A DNA stretch of 62,779 nucleotides from Rhizobium ruizarguesonis (GCF_012349115.1 NZ_PQIG01000095.1:1-62779); one strand, 5' to 3'. Positions 42,537 through 50,816 are shown, counted from the first letter of the stretch. Notes: generated by a model not told the origin, from the letters alone. Made by a program: numbers and translations.

Positions 42537-44673
42537 TTCCGGCAAACCGAAAGCATTGATCTACACCCCCGTCGGTCGCGATGCCTGGGTGGCGAGATCG
42601 TTGGTCGATGAGGCCGGATTGGCATCGATTGCTGCCACTGACCTGTCTATGTTCGCGTCATCGCTCAGCGATGACATCGCGCTTGGCGTCTTGACGGAAG
42701 AGGCCGTTCGCTCGAGCGATCTCAAGCCGATTGCCGCCTGGGTTTCGGCCCAGCCGAGCTGGTCGGATCTTCCCTTCATCGTACTCACCACACGTGGCGG
42801 CGGGCCTGAACGAAATCCGGCCGCTGCAAGGCTTTCCGAGGTTCTTGGTAACGTCACCTTCCTGGAAAGGCCATTCCATGCGACCTCCTTCATCAGCGTT
42901 GCCCGGACCGCATTAAAGGGACGCCTGCGCCAATACGAAGCGCAAGCCAGGCTTGAAGCTCTGGGCGAGGGAGAGCGACGGTTGCAGACGGCGCTCGCCG
43001 CCGGTCGTCTCGGGGCGTGGGAGCTGGAGCTGTCCTCGATGGCCTTGTCGGCCTCGGCGACCTGCAAGGCAATCTTCGGTCGAGGGCCGGATGACGATGT
43101 CACGCGCGACGATCTGATCGCAAGCATCCACCCCGACGACCGGGATCTTGTGCTGGCACGCCTGCGCCAGACGATCGATACCGGACGCGACTATTCCATC
43201 GAGCACAGGACGATCTGGCCGGATGGATCGCTGCATTGGACCGAGGTCCACGCGCAGCTTTATTCCGACAGATATGGTTCCGCGAGGAAACTCGTCGGCG
43301 TCTGCTCTGATACCACCGTCCGAAAGACCATCGAGGAAAATCTGAGGCGGCTCAATGAAACCCTCGAAGAACGTGTGAGGGAACGGACCAAAGAGGTCAA
43401 CGCCGCTCACCAGACCCTGCTCGAGGAAGTCGCCCAGCGCGAAAGGGCCGAGGAGCAGCTTCGCCAATCGCAAAAGATGGAGGCGATCGGCCAACTGACC
43501 GGCGGCGTCGCCCACGATTTCAATAATCTGCTTATGGTCGTTCTCGGAAATCTGGAGTTGCTCGGCAAGCACGTTGGCGGAGATGCCAAGGCGACGCGTC
43601 TGGTCGACGGGGCGATTCAGGGTGCGCGGCGCGGGGCGGCGCTGACGCAGCGGCTGCTGGCTTTTGCCAGACAGCAGGATCTGCAGGTCAAGCCCGTCGA
43701 TCTGACCGAGCTGGTCTCCGGCATGAACGACCTGCTGCGGCGCTCGGTCGGATCCTCGATCAGCATCGAAACCATCCTGCCGGCAACCCTGCCGCCGGCG
43801 CTGGTCGATGCGAACCAGCTCGAACTGGCGCTGCTCAACCTTGCGGTCAATGCCCGCGATGCGATGCCGGATGGCGGGACGCTGTCCATATCGCTGCGTG
43901 AGGAGCAGGTGGCCGGCGATGACGGCGCTCTCGACAAGGGCGCCTATCTTGTGTTGGCGGTGGCCGACAGCGGCACCGGCATGGACGCGGAGACGCTGAA
44001 GAAGGCGGTTGATCCGTTTTTCTCGACCAAGGAACTCGGAAAGGGCACGGGCCTGGGCTTATCGATGATCCACGGACTTGCCGTTCAGCTCAATGGCGCA
44101 CTTCGTCTGACAAGCGAGCTTGGAGTGGGAACGATTGCCGAATTGTGGCTTCCGGCGACCGAACGGCGCCCCGAGCGGCCAGCCGAGGCGGAGCGGCCCG
44201 TCCCGCAAGCTGCATCCAGACTGAAGATCCTGCTCGTCGATGATGATGCCTTGATCGCCATGAGTTCGGTCGAGATGCTTGAAGATCTCGGCCACGAGGT
44301 CGTCGAGGCAAATTCCGGCGCGCAGGCGCTGGAATTGATCAGCGGTCAGCATTTCGACCTTGTCATCACCGACTATTCGATGCCTGGCATGACCGGCGCA
44401 CAGCTTGCCCAGGCCACGCGGGACATTCATCCGGGGTTACCGATCGTGCTGGCGACAGGTTACGCCGATCTTCCTGCCGGCACCGATATCGATCTTCCGA
44501 GATTGGCAAAGCCCTATGATCAGGCTCAGCTTGCCAAGGAAATCGCCAAGGCGATGGCGAGCGAAACGGTTCCGCTTCTTAGATCCGGCGGCGATGCAGG
44601 TGGTTCAAAGCCTCGCCTGTCCAAGGCCGACGATGTCAGCGATGAAATCGGCGATGGCGCCTGTGTCGTCTAG
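42511..44673 (+). CDS. Hybrid sensor histidine kinase with receiver domain
   Basis: A 720-residue cytoplasmic protein without membrane helices. The N-terminus (1-125) looks like a receiver-type domain lacking a clear phospho-Asp. A PAS domain follows (about 150-275, with IHPDDRDLVLARLRQTI and SIEHRTIWPDGSLHWTEVHA), then a coiled coil (about 285-330). The H-box is GGVAHDFNNLL with His near residue 334, and the ATPase has NLAVNARDAMPDGG and GTGLGLSMIHG. The C-terminal receiver (about 570-690) has LLVDDDALIA and VITDYSMPGMTG. It is fused by overlap to the KaiC-like gene. Its last 69 bp overlap mobB on the other strand. Confidence 0.88.
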   Translation: MAGIAAIPNSGKPKALIYTPVGRDAWVARSLVDEAGLASIAATDLSMFASSLSDDIALGVLTEEAVRSSDLKPIAAWVSAQPSWSDLPFIVLTTRGGGPERNPAAARLSEVLGNVTFLERPFHATSFISVARTALKGRLRQYEAQARLEALGEGERRLQTALAAGRLGAWELELSSMALSASATCKAIFGRGPDDDVTRDDLIASIHPDDRDLVLARLRQTIDTGRDYSIEHRTIWPDGSLHWTEVHAQLYSDRYGSARKLVGVCSDTTVRKTIEENLRRLNETLEERVRERTKEVNAAHQTLLEEVAQRERAEEQLRQSQKMEAIGQLTGGVAHDFNNLLMVVLGNLELLGKHVGGDAKATRLVDGAIQGARRGAALTQRLLAFARQQDLQVKPVDLTELVSGMNDLLRRSVGSSISIETILPATLPPALVDANQLELALLNLAVNARDAMPDGGTLSISLREEQVAGDDGALDKGAYLVLAVADSGTGMDAETLKKAVDPFFSTKELGKGTGLGLSMIHGLAVQLNGALRLTSELGVGTIAELWLPATERRPERPAEAERPVPQAASRLKILLVDDDALIAMSSVEMLEDLGHEVVEANSGAQALELISGQHFDLVITDYSMPGMTGAQLAQATRDIHPGLPIVLATGYADLPAGTDIDLPRLAKPYDQAQLAKEIAKAMASETVPLLRSGGDAGGSKPRLSKADDVSDEIGDGACVV

Positions 44674-45126
44674 ATCGAAGACCGGCAGGGCCGTATCCGT
44701 GACGGCATGATCGGCGGCGATAGCGCAGATATGGGGATCGCTCGGCGCCAACGGTTCACGATTGGTGGCCTCAAGGCGGCGGGCCTCTATCTTCGGGATC
44801 GGTTCGCGCTTGTAGCCCTCGATCAGCACGAGGTCGCAGGGGGCGAGACGGGCGAGGATCTCCTTGAACTCAGGTTCCGGCGCACCGCGCAGTTCGTGCA
44901 TGATGGCGTAGCGGGTGCCGGAGACGATGGTGACCTCGTGGGCGCCGGCCTGGCGGTGGCGATAGCTGTCGGCCCCGACCTTGTCGATGTCGAAATCATG
45001 ATGGGCGTGCTTGATCGTCGAGATCTTGTAGCCGCGGCGGGTGAACTCCGTCACCAGTCGGACGGCGAGACCCGTCTTGCCTGAGTTCTTCCAGCCGGCG
45101 ATGCCGAAGATTTTCGGTGCGGTCAT
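44605..45126 (-). CDS. mobB: Molybdopterin-guanine dinucleotide biosynthesis adaptor
   Basis: A 173-residue P-loop GTP-binding protein. GIAGWKNSGKTGLAVRLV is the Walker A region, and ISTIKHAHHDFDIDKVGADSYRHRQAGA is the MobB-specific motif. CDLVLIEGYKREPIPKIEA forms Walker B and its surroundings. It assists MobA in attaching GMP to molybdenum cofactor. The start overlaps the mobA stop (ATGA). Its 3' end overlaps the hybrid kinase gene by 69 bp in antisense. Confidence 0.93.
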   Translation of the reverse strand: MTAPKIFGIAGWKNSGKTGLAVRLVTEFTRRGYKISTIKHAHHDFDIDKVGADSYRHRQAGAHEVTIVSGTRYAIMHELRGAPEPEFKEILARLAPCDLVLIEGYKREPIPKIEARRLEATNREPLAPSDPHICAIAADHAVTDTALPVFDLDDTGAIADFIADIVGLGQARL

Positions 45127-45755
45127 GCGCGAAGGGCCTCCAGCCAGCGTTCCGCCTCGACGAGATCATCAGGCGTGTTGATGTTGAAGAAGGGATCGAG
45201 CAGGCTGGCACGGGTCGGATGCAGCGGAAACGCCACTTCCGTAACGTCATGCCGCAACAGGAAGTCGCGTACGCGGCGCTTCTCGTCGGTGGCGATCCAG
45301 GCTTCGAGATCGGCGGCCAGCGTCACCGGCCAGAGCCCGAAGACGGGATGGCTGCGGCCCTCGGAGGCGGCAATGGCGATCTGCGAAGGGTGCTCGACCG
45401 CTGCCGCCAGCCGGGCGACGAGATCGGCCGGGAAGAACGGGCAATCCACCGAGACGGTGACGACATGGGTGATCGAGGGCAGGCCGGCGGCATAGACCAT
45501 GGCGGCATGGATTCCGGCCATCGGTCCGGCCTTGCCGCGAAAACGGTCGGGAACGACAGGCACGCCCTCGGCGGCGGCATCGGCATTGACCGCGACGAGC
45601 GGGGTCTGCTGCGAGAGGCGGGTCAGCACATGGTGGAGCAGGCTCTCGGCGCCAAGCATCACGCCTGCCTTGTCGCGGCCCATGCGTTGCGAGCGGCCGC
45701 CGGCCAATACGACGCCTGCTATATCAGATCTGTCGAGCGAGAATTCAGCCATCAT
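45123..45755 (-). CDS. mobA: Molybdenum cofactor guanylyltransferase
   Basis: A 210-residue nucleotidyltransferase that transfers GMP from GTP to Mo-molybdopterin. The N-terminal motif AGVVLAGGRSQRMGRDKAGVML is diagnostic. The middle SVDCPFFPADLVARLAAA holds the Mg-binding Asp, and the C-terminal end contains FFNINTPDDLVEAE. Its coupling to mobB is the standard rhizobial arrangement. The start codon is the first of two consecutive ATGs. Confidence 0.94.
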   Translation of the reverse strand: MMAEFSLDRSDIAGVVLAGGRSQRMGRDKAGVMLGAESLLHHVLTRLSQQTPLVAVNADAAAEGVPVVPDRFRGKAGPMAGIHAAMVYAAGLPSITHVVTVSVDCPFFPADLVARLAAAVEHPSQIAIAASEGRSHPVFGLWPVTLAADLEAWIATDEKRRVRDFLLRHDVTEVAFPLHPTRASLLDPFFNINTPDDLVEAERWLEALRA

Positions 45756-45761
45756 CCTTCC

Positions 45762-46670
45762 TCAGACCGGCGCGCGCGGCGCGGATTCCTGCGCGATCGG
45801 CGACACACGGCGCTTGGCCTCACGATAGAATGTATAGAGGCCGGATGCGATGACGATCGCAGCCCCGACGAGCGTCCAGCTGTCAGGCACTTCGGCGAAG
45901 AAGAGGAAGCCGAGCAGAGAGGAAAAGATCAGGCTGGTATAGCGGAACGGCGCGACGAAGGAGATTTCGCCGGTGCGCATGGCGAGGATGACCGACTGGT
46001 AGCCGACGAGCACCAGCACCGAGGCGAGCACGAGATGCCCAAGCGCGTTAGCGCTGACCGGCTGCCAGCCGCCGAGCGCCGGAATGAGCAGCGCGCCGAA
46101 GAAGGAGGCTGATATGGCGGTGATGACGGTTATCATCAGCGAGGGAATCTCCGGACTGATGCTCCGGGTGGCGAGATCGCGGCCGGCCGTCGTCAGCACC
46201 GCGGCGACGCAGAGGAGGGCGGCGGCAGTGAATCCCTCAGGGCCGGGGCGGATGATGATCATCACGCCGACGAGGCCGACGAGGATCGCCGACCAGCGCC
46301 GCCAGCCGACCGGCTCGCCGAAGAAGAGGGCAGCGCCGAAGGTGACGACCAACGGCAGCGATTGCAGGATCGCCGAGGCATTGGCGATCGGCATCATGCC
46401 GAGCGCGGTGATATAGGTGACGGCGGAGAGCGTCTCGCAGATGATCCTGAAGATGATCATCGGCTGCAGCATGATGCGCCAGGAGCGTAGCGCGCCCATT
46501 TTCCAGGCGATCAGATAGACGAGCAGGCTGGTGAAGAGGCCGCGCAGAAACATGATCTCGCCGGCGTTCATATAGGCGATCACCGATTTGGACAGGGCGT
46601 CGCTCGCGGAAAAGCCGGCCATCGCCAAGCTCATATAGATGGCGCCCTCAGTATTGCGTGACCGCGGCAT
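45762..46670 (-). CDS. EamA/DMT-family transporter
   Basis: A 302-residue inner-membrane protein with ten predicted helices in two EamA repeats. Repeat 1 is about 10-140 (LRGLFTSLLVYLIAWK, then LGMMPIANASAILQSLPLVVTFGAALFFGEPVGWRRW). Repeat 2 is about 155-290 (VAPFRYTSLIFSSLLGFLFFAEVPDSWTLVGAAIVIASGLYTFYRE). It is related to RhaT/S-adenosylmethionine-type or metabolite exporters; the substrate is unknown. It is six bases upstream of mobA and likely in the same transcript. Confidence 0.88.
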   Translation of the reverse strand: MPRSRNTEGAIYMSLAMAGFSASDALSKSVIAYMNAGEIMFLRGLFTSLLVYLIAWKMGALRSWRIMLQPMIIFRIICETLSAVTYITALGMMPIANASAILQSLPLVVTFGAALFFGEPVGWRRWSAILVGLVGVMIIIRPGPEGFTAAALLCVAAVLTTAGRDLATRSISPEIPSLMITVITAISASFFGALLIPALGGWQPVSANALGHLVLASVLVLVGYQSVILAMRTGEISFVAPFRYTSLIFSSLLGFLFFAEVPDSWTLVGAAIVIASGLYTFYREAKRRVSPIAQESAPRAPV

Positions 46671-46999
46671 GAAGAGATTCCCGTTACCTGTGCGCTCCTT
46701 TTAGTCGCGAAGATGCATCAAGGGAATCGGATGAATGTCACACCAAGCATAAATCGATGACGCGGTGCACAATGGCGCCGATGTCAACGCAGGCGTGTGG
46801 GTGGAAGTCCAGGCAAATCTCCGTTTTATAAGCTGAATTCCGACAGTTCCGACGCCGCAATCAACGCGTCGATGAGGACGCGCCGTCGCGCTGCCGGTTC
46901 GGGCCATAGGCGTTTTTCTCCTCCTGCGCGGGAAACGGGTGGCTGCATCGCCTGATGTTTGAGCATCTCAGATCTCGCAACAACGAAGGAGAGATCGAT
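46671..46999. other. Divergent intergenic region, DMT exporter / SDR
   Basis: About 330 bases with no convincing gene, repeat or palindrome. The only ORF (46701-46907, minus) has a composition and layout typical of chance. GAAGGAGAG at 46985-46993 serves as the ribosome binding site of the SDR gene that follows. Confidence 0.4.
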
Positions 47000-47767
47000 A
47001 TGACACTTCTCAACGACAAGATCGCAATCATCACCGGCGCAAGCTCCGGCATCGGCCGCGCGGCGGCGAAACTCTTTGCGCGGCAAGGCGCCAAGCTCGT
47101 GGTCACCGGCCGGCGACAGGACGCGCTCGATGCCGTCATCGCCGAAATCGAGGCGGAGGGTGGTCAGGCCGTCGCCATATCAGGCGATGTCAAGGATGAG
47201 GCGCTGCAGGCAAGACTCGTCGAAACGGCAGTCTCGCGTTTCGGCCGGCTCGACATCGCCTTCAACAATGCCGGCATCCTCGGTGAGATGGGGCCGGTTG
47301 CCGGGCTGTCGCTGGAGGGCTGGCGCGAGACGATCGAGACCAATCTCACCGCCGCCTTCCTCGGCGCCAAGTACCAGTCGGCGGCGATGGGAAAAGGCGG
47401 CGGATCGCTGATCTTCACCTCGACTTTCGTCGGTCACACCGTCGGCATGCCGGGCATGGCCGCCTATGCGGCGAGCAAGGCGGGTTTGATCGGCTTCGTG
47501 CAGGTGCTCGCCGCTGAACTCGGAGCGCAGAAGATCCGCGTCAACGCACTGCTTCCCGGCGGCACCGACACACCCGCCAGCATCACCAACGCGCCCGATG
47601 CCACGCCGGAAGTGCTCGCCTTCGTGGAGGGATTGCATGCGCTGAAACGCATGGCGCAACCCGAAGAGATCGCCAATGCAGCGCTTTTCCTCGCCTCCGA
47701 CATGTCGAGCTTCGTGACCGGCACGGCAATGCTGGCGGATGGCGGCGTTTCGATCAGCCGGACATAG
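47000..47767 (+). CDS. Short-chain dehydrogenase/reductase
   Basis: A 255-residue SDR. The NAD(P) motif is TGASSGIGRAAA, NNAG is present, and the Ser is in LIFTSTFVGHT. The usual YxxxK appears as YAASK near residue 156, and the C-terminus is SFVTGTAMLADGGVSI. It most resembles the classical SDRs annotated as glucose/3-oxoacyl-type reductases; the substrate is not defined. The start at 47000 follows GAAGGAG; the frame to 46955 has no start signal. Confidence 0.9.
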   Translation: MTLLNDKIAIITGASSGIGRAAAKLFARQGAKLVVTGRRQDALDAVIAEIEAEGGQAVAISGDVKDEALQARLVETAVSRFGRLDIAFNNAGILGEMGPVAGLSLEGWRETIETNLTAAFLGAKYQSAAMGKGGGSLIFTSTFVGHTVGMPGMAAYAASKAGLIGFVQVLAAELGAQKIRVNALLPGGTDTPASITNAPDATPEVLAFVEGLHALKRMAQPEEIANAALFLASDMSSFVTGTAMLADGGVSISRT

Positions 47768-47810
47768 GGCGAGCAAGGGACAGTGCCGTCACGGTCATCG
47801 CTTCGGCGTT

Positions 47811-47844
47811 CTTAGTTGCGGCGGGCTATGCCGCCGCAACTAAG
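47811..47844. terminator. Perfect 14-bp stem, bidirectional terminator
   Basis: CTTAGTTGCGGCGG (47811-47824) pairs perfectly with CCGCCGCAACTAAG (47831-47844) around GCTATG. It lies between the convergent SDR and ribB genes, 43 bp from one stop and 7 bp from the other. It has no long T-run, but the stem is very stable. Confidence 0.75.
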
Positions 47845-47851
47845 GCGTCGA

Positions 47852-48487
47852 TCAGGCGACTTCGCGTATGTCTCTTGCCGCCTGGCGTTCGAGATAGGCG
47901 ACCAGATCCTCGATGGTGACGAGGGGGAGGTTGTGGCGTTCGGCGAAGAGCGTGAGTTCGGACAGGCGGGACATGGTTCCGTCGTCGTTGGCGACTTCGC
48001 AGATGACGCCGGCGGGGATCCTTCCGGCGAGGCGGGCGAGATCGACTGCGGCTTCGGTGTGGCCAGGGCGGCCGAGCACGCCGCGGGGGTTGGCGCGGAG
48101 CGGAAAGATGTGGCCGGGGCGGGCGAATTCGTCGGGCTTTGTGCGATCGTCGACGAGGGCGCGGACGGTGGCGGCGCGGTCCGCCGCAGAGATGCCCGTC
48201 GTCGTGCCCTTGAGATAATCGACCGAGACCGTGAAGGCGGTTTTGTGCGATTCCGTGTTATTGGGCACCATCAGCGGGATATCGAGTGCATCGAGACGCT
48301 CGCCTTCCATGGCAATGCAAACGAGCCCGCGGGCGTGGTTCATCATGAAGGCGATTGTTTCCGGGGTGACGGCATCGGCCGCGACCACGATATCGCCTTC
48401 GTTTTCCCGGTTCTGGTCGTCGACGACGACGACCATCTTGCCGCTGGCAATGGCTGATATGGCATCTTCAATTCTTGCGATAGTCAT
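47852..48487 (-). CDS. ribB: 3,4-dihydroxy-2-butanone-4-phosphate synthase
   Basis: A 211-residue monofunctional RibB that makes the four-carbon riboflavin precursor from ribulose 5-phosphate. VVVVDDQNRENEGDIVVAAD holds the metal-binding Glu and acidic loop, and GTTTGISAADRAATVRALVD and RPGHIFPLRANPRGVLGRPGHTEAAVDLARLAG are signature blocks. No RibA (GTP cyclohydrolase II) domain follows. The ATG at 48487 is the family start. It is controlled by the FMN riboswitch upstream and therefore shut down when FMN is sufficient (established for this RNA class). Confidence 0.95.
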   Translation of the reverse strand: MTIARIEDAISAIASGKMVVVVDDQNRENEGDIVVAADAVTPETIAFMMNHARGLVCIAMEGERLDALDIPLMVPNNTESHKTAFTVSVDYLKGTTTGISAADRAATVRALVDDRTKPDEFARPGHIFPLRANPRGVLGRPGHTEAAVDLARLAGRIPAGVICEVANDDGTMSRLSELTLFAERHNLPLVTIEDLVAYLERQAARDIREVA

Positions 48488-48611
48488 GCTGTCTGGCCTT
48501 TCAAGGGTTATGTCAGCGGACTGACATGGTCTGCTCGGCTCAATCCGTGAGCGAGCCTTCTGCCCTTGGGCGAACAAACGTCAGCCGACTCCCGGATGGA
48601 GTGCGACTGCC

Positions 48612-48760
48612 CGTGTTGTCCTCTTCCATCCGGACTATACCGTCGGCTCCGGCATCTCACCGGATCTGCTGACCTTCCGACGGGAGGTGCCGGAAGCGCT
48701 CGCGGGCTCCGGGATTGCTCCTGATACCGCCGGTGGGGAATTACACCCCGCCCTGAGAAC
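48612..48760 (-). promoter_or_regulatory. FMN riboswitch (RFN element)
   Basis: On the minus strand the RNA starts GTTCTCAGGGCGGGGTGTAA at 48760. It then contains CCCCACCGGCGGTAT, AGGAGC, AGCCCGCGAGCG, GGTCAGCAGATCCGGTGAGA and GCCGGAGCCGACGGTATAGT, and ends GGATGGAAGAGGACAAC. These are the conserved P1-P6 pieces of the RFN aptamer. It precedes ribB by about 125 bp. FMN binding is expected to block ribB expression; the expression platform between 48488 and 48611 was not resolved. Confidence 0.95.
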
Positions 48761-48909
48761 ATTTCAAAGATAGGATCAAAAACAGGCGGATGGCAAGGTC
48801 ACTCGACCCGGCAAAAATGCAAAGCTGCCCTAACGCCGATGGACACACTGTTCACACGGAGGCGACTACCGGGTCGCCTTCCGTGCTTCGTTGGTGCTTT
48901 GATCCTTCC

Positions 48910-48958
48910 ATGCATGTCGTTGTCCCAAAACCGCTGCGCACTTTTGGGCGACATGCAT
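48910..48958. repeat. TGATGCATG palindrome abutting the SDR stop codon
   Basis: Inverted repeat with arms ATGCATGTCGTTGTCCCAAAA and TTTTGGGCGACATGCAT. Read on the minus strand it begins with TGATGCATG, and the TGA is the stop codon of the SDR gene. It is a close relative of the element at 14329-14377, which stands in the same place behind a permease gene. Confidence 0.75.
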
Positions 48959-49740
48959 CAGGACATGATCAGGCCGCCGTCGACATTGATGGTCTGGCCG
49001 GTGATATAGGCGGCGTCGTCGCTGGCGAGGAAGGTAACCAGGCCGGCGACATCCTCGCCGGAGCCGGCCCGTTTCATCGGGATGCCCTCGACCCATTCCT
49101 TCATCAACTCGCCGGGGGCGTAGTTGCCGAGCAGCTTGCCCCAGGCCTGGTCGTTATAGGCCCACATGTCGGTCTCGATGATGCCGGGGCAGAAGGCGTT
49201 GACGGTGATCTTCTCGGTCGCGACTTCCTTGGCCAGGCTCTGGGTGATGCCGACGACGCCCATTTTCGAGGCGGCATAATGCGGCGTGTAGATAAAGCCG
49301 TCACGGGCCTGGCCGGAAGCGGTGTTGATGATGCGGCCGCCGCGCTTGTGCTTGCGCATTCTCGATATCGCCTCCTGGGCGCAGAGGAAGACGCCCTTGG
49401 TGTTGACGGCCATGACCTTGTCCCACTCGTTTTCGGTCAGGTCCTCGACGCGGGCAATGGTGATGACGCCGGCGTTCTGGATCGAGACGTCGACCGAGCC
49501 GAATTCCTTCTCGGCGGCATCATAGAGGGCGGTGACGCTCGCCTTGTCGGTGACGTCGCCGATGAAGGAGATCGCCTTGCCGCCGTCGGCCCGGATCTGT
49601 TCGGCAACGCCGTGAACCAGGTCCTCGTTGGCCGAGACGACGAGATTGGCGCCTTCGCGCGCAAAACGTCTTGCGATAGCAGCGCCGATGCCGCGGCTGC
49701 CTCCGGTAATGACGACCGTCTTCTGCTCAAAGCGTTTCAT
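48958..49740 (-). CDS. Short-chain polyol-type dehydrogenase
   Basis: A 260-residue SDR. The NAD motif is VVITGGSRGIGAAIARRFAREGA, QNAG replaces NNAG, the Ser is in IINTASGQARDG, and the Tyr/Lys pair is in HYAASKMGVVG. The C-terminus is DDAAYITGQTINVDGGLIMS. It resembles sorbitol/diacetyl-type SDRs that interconvert polyols and ketoses. The start at 49740 has GGAAAGAGC upstream. It is the last gene of the minus-strand operon of the divergent sugar locus. The gap to the next SDR holds a triose-phosphate isomerase relic. Confidence 0.85.
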   Translation of the reverse strand: MKRFEQKTVVITGGSRGIGAAIARRFAREGANLVVSANEDLVHGVAEQIRADGGKAISFIGDVTDKASVTALYDAAEKEFGSVDVSIQNAGVITIARVEDLTENEWDKVMAVNTKGVFLCAQEAISRMRKHKRGGRIINTASGQARDGFIYTPHYAASKMGVVGITQSLAKEVATEKITVNAFCPGIIETDMWAYNDQAWGKLLGNYAPGELMKEWVEGIPMKRAGSGEDVAGLVTFLASDDAAYITGQTINVDGGLIMS

Positions 49741-49830
49741 GCTCTTTCCTTGTCCGTCGATAAACAGCAAATCTGGGCGCGACCTACCATGCGATCATTA
49801 TTGGAGCTCAACCGGTTGTCGCCAATTCAG

Positions 49831-50005
49831 GCAGTCTTGAGCGCCGATGACGACGCCCGAGCCTGTTCGATCGGCCTGAAGGGCGGGCAGACGACGATAT
49901 CGCACGCCGTCTTGCCCGTTATTCCCTTCAGCGCCTCGATCTCAGCCAGGGAGGAAGCGAGACCGTTCATTTTTCAGTTGCCGGCAATGAGCTTTCGCCT
50001 CGCCC
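49831..50005 (-). pseudogene. Remnant of triose-phosphate isomerase
   Basis: Directly behind the SDR stop, the minus strand reads KLIAGN, then TGA in place of the Trp codon, then KMNGLASSLAEIEALKG and CDIVVCPPFRPIEQA. After a frameshift and deletion it continues GSGVVIGAQDC and then ends. NWKMNG, CPP and the G-AQDC block are all hallmarks of the N-terminal third of triose-phosphate isomerase, in the correct order. The in-frame stop, frameshift and missing remainder make it a pseudogene. Erythritol and related polyol operons of rhizobia carry a tpi gene, so this probably marks a lost operon member. Confidence 0.8.
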
Positions 50006-50794
50006 TCACCAGCAGCAGAAACCGCCGTCGACGAGAAGATCGACGCCGGTCACGAAACTTGCTGCATTCGACAGCAGAAACACCGCCGGACCCACCATCT
50101 CGTCGACCGCTGCCATGCGCTGCATTGGCGTCTGCTCTTCGAAGAGCTTGGTCTGGTGGACCATCTCCGGACGGGTGTTCATGGGCGTTGCCGTGTATCC
50201 GGGGGAGATGGTGTTGACGCGAATGCCGCGGTCGACCCATTCCATCGCCATGGACTTCGACATATGGATCACGCCCGCCTTCGAGGCGTTGTAGTGCGCT
50301 TGGCTCAGCCCCCGGTTTACGATCACGCCCGACATGGAAGCGATGTTGACGATGGAGCCGCGTCCATTCTTCAGCATGGCGCGAGCCTCTGCCTGGCAGG
50401 AAAGAAAGACGCCTTTGAGGTTGATATCCATCAACGTCTGATATTGATCCTCCTCCATCTCTTCCGCCGGGTTCGCGTTGGCGATGCCTGCAGCGTTGAC
50501 TGCAAGCGTCAGCGTGCCGAGATCCGCTTCGGTACGTGCTACGGCATCTGCAAGGGAAGATTTGCTCGTGACATCCGCCGCGATCTGGATCGAGCGGCGG
50601 CCGGCGGCGCGAATATGTTCAGCCGTCTTGGCCAATCCGTCGTCGGTTCGGCGGTCGAGCAGCGCCACGTCGGCGCCGCATTGCGCGAGGCCGATGGCAA
50701 TGCGCTGACCAATGCCGCTGCCGGCTCCGGTAACGATGGCAACCTGGCCGCTGAGATCGAAAAGCTTCGGGGCGTTCAGAGTGATGTCGGACAC
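50006..50794 (-). CDS. Short-chain dehydrogenase, arabinitol/threitol dehydrogenase-like
   Basis: A 262-residue NAD-dependent SDR. AIVTGAGSGIGQRIAIGLAQCGADVALLDRR holds the NAD motif and the acidic residue selecting NAD. Active-site Ser is in VNIASMSGVIV, and Tyr/Lys in HYNASKAGVIH. The C-terminus DGGFCCW, with a terminal Trp, is usual for polyol dehydrogenases acting on arabinitol, xylitol or threitol. It probably oxidises the imported polyol to a ketose. It is 22 bp downstream of the importer ATPase gene. Confidence 0.86.
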   Translation of the reverse strand: MSDITLNAPKLFDLSGQVAIVTGAGSGIGQRIAIGLAQCGADVALLDRRTDDGLAKTAEHIRAAGRRSIQIAADVTSKSSLADAVARTEADLGTLTLAVNAAGIANANPAEEMEEDQYQTLMDINLKGVFLSCQAEARAMLKNGRGSIVNIASMSGVIVNRGLSQAHYNASKAGVIHMSKSMAMEWVDRGIRVNTISPGYTATPMNTRPEMVHQTKLFEEQTPMQRMAAVDEMVGPAVFLLSNAASFVTGVDLLVDGGFCCW

Positions 50795-50816
50795 CGCTCT
50801 TCCTTTCTCTGTCTGT

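Noticed and set aside
45117..46112. A 331-codon plus-strand frame opposite mobA and the DMT exporter
   Set aside because: It spans two real genes on the other strand and their junction. Its composition is His/Arg/Asp-rich, as in shadow frames.
48790..50217. A 475-codon plus-strand frame across the SDR and the tpi relic
   Set aside because: It is antisense to a well-conserved SDR and to the relic, with no domain and a poor start. The minus-strand reading explains the sequence.
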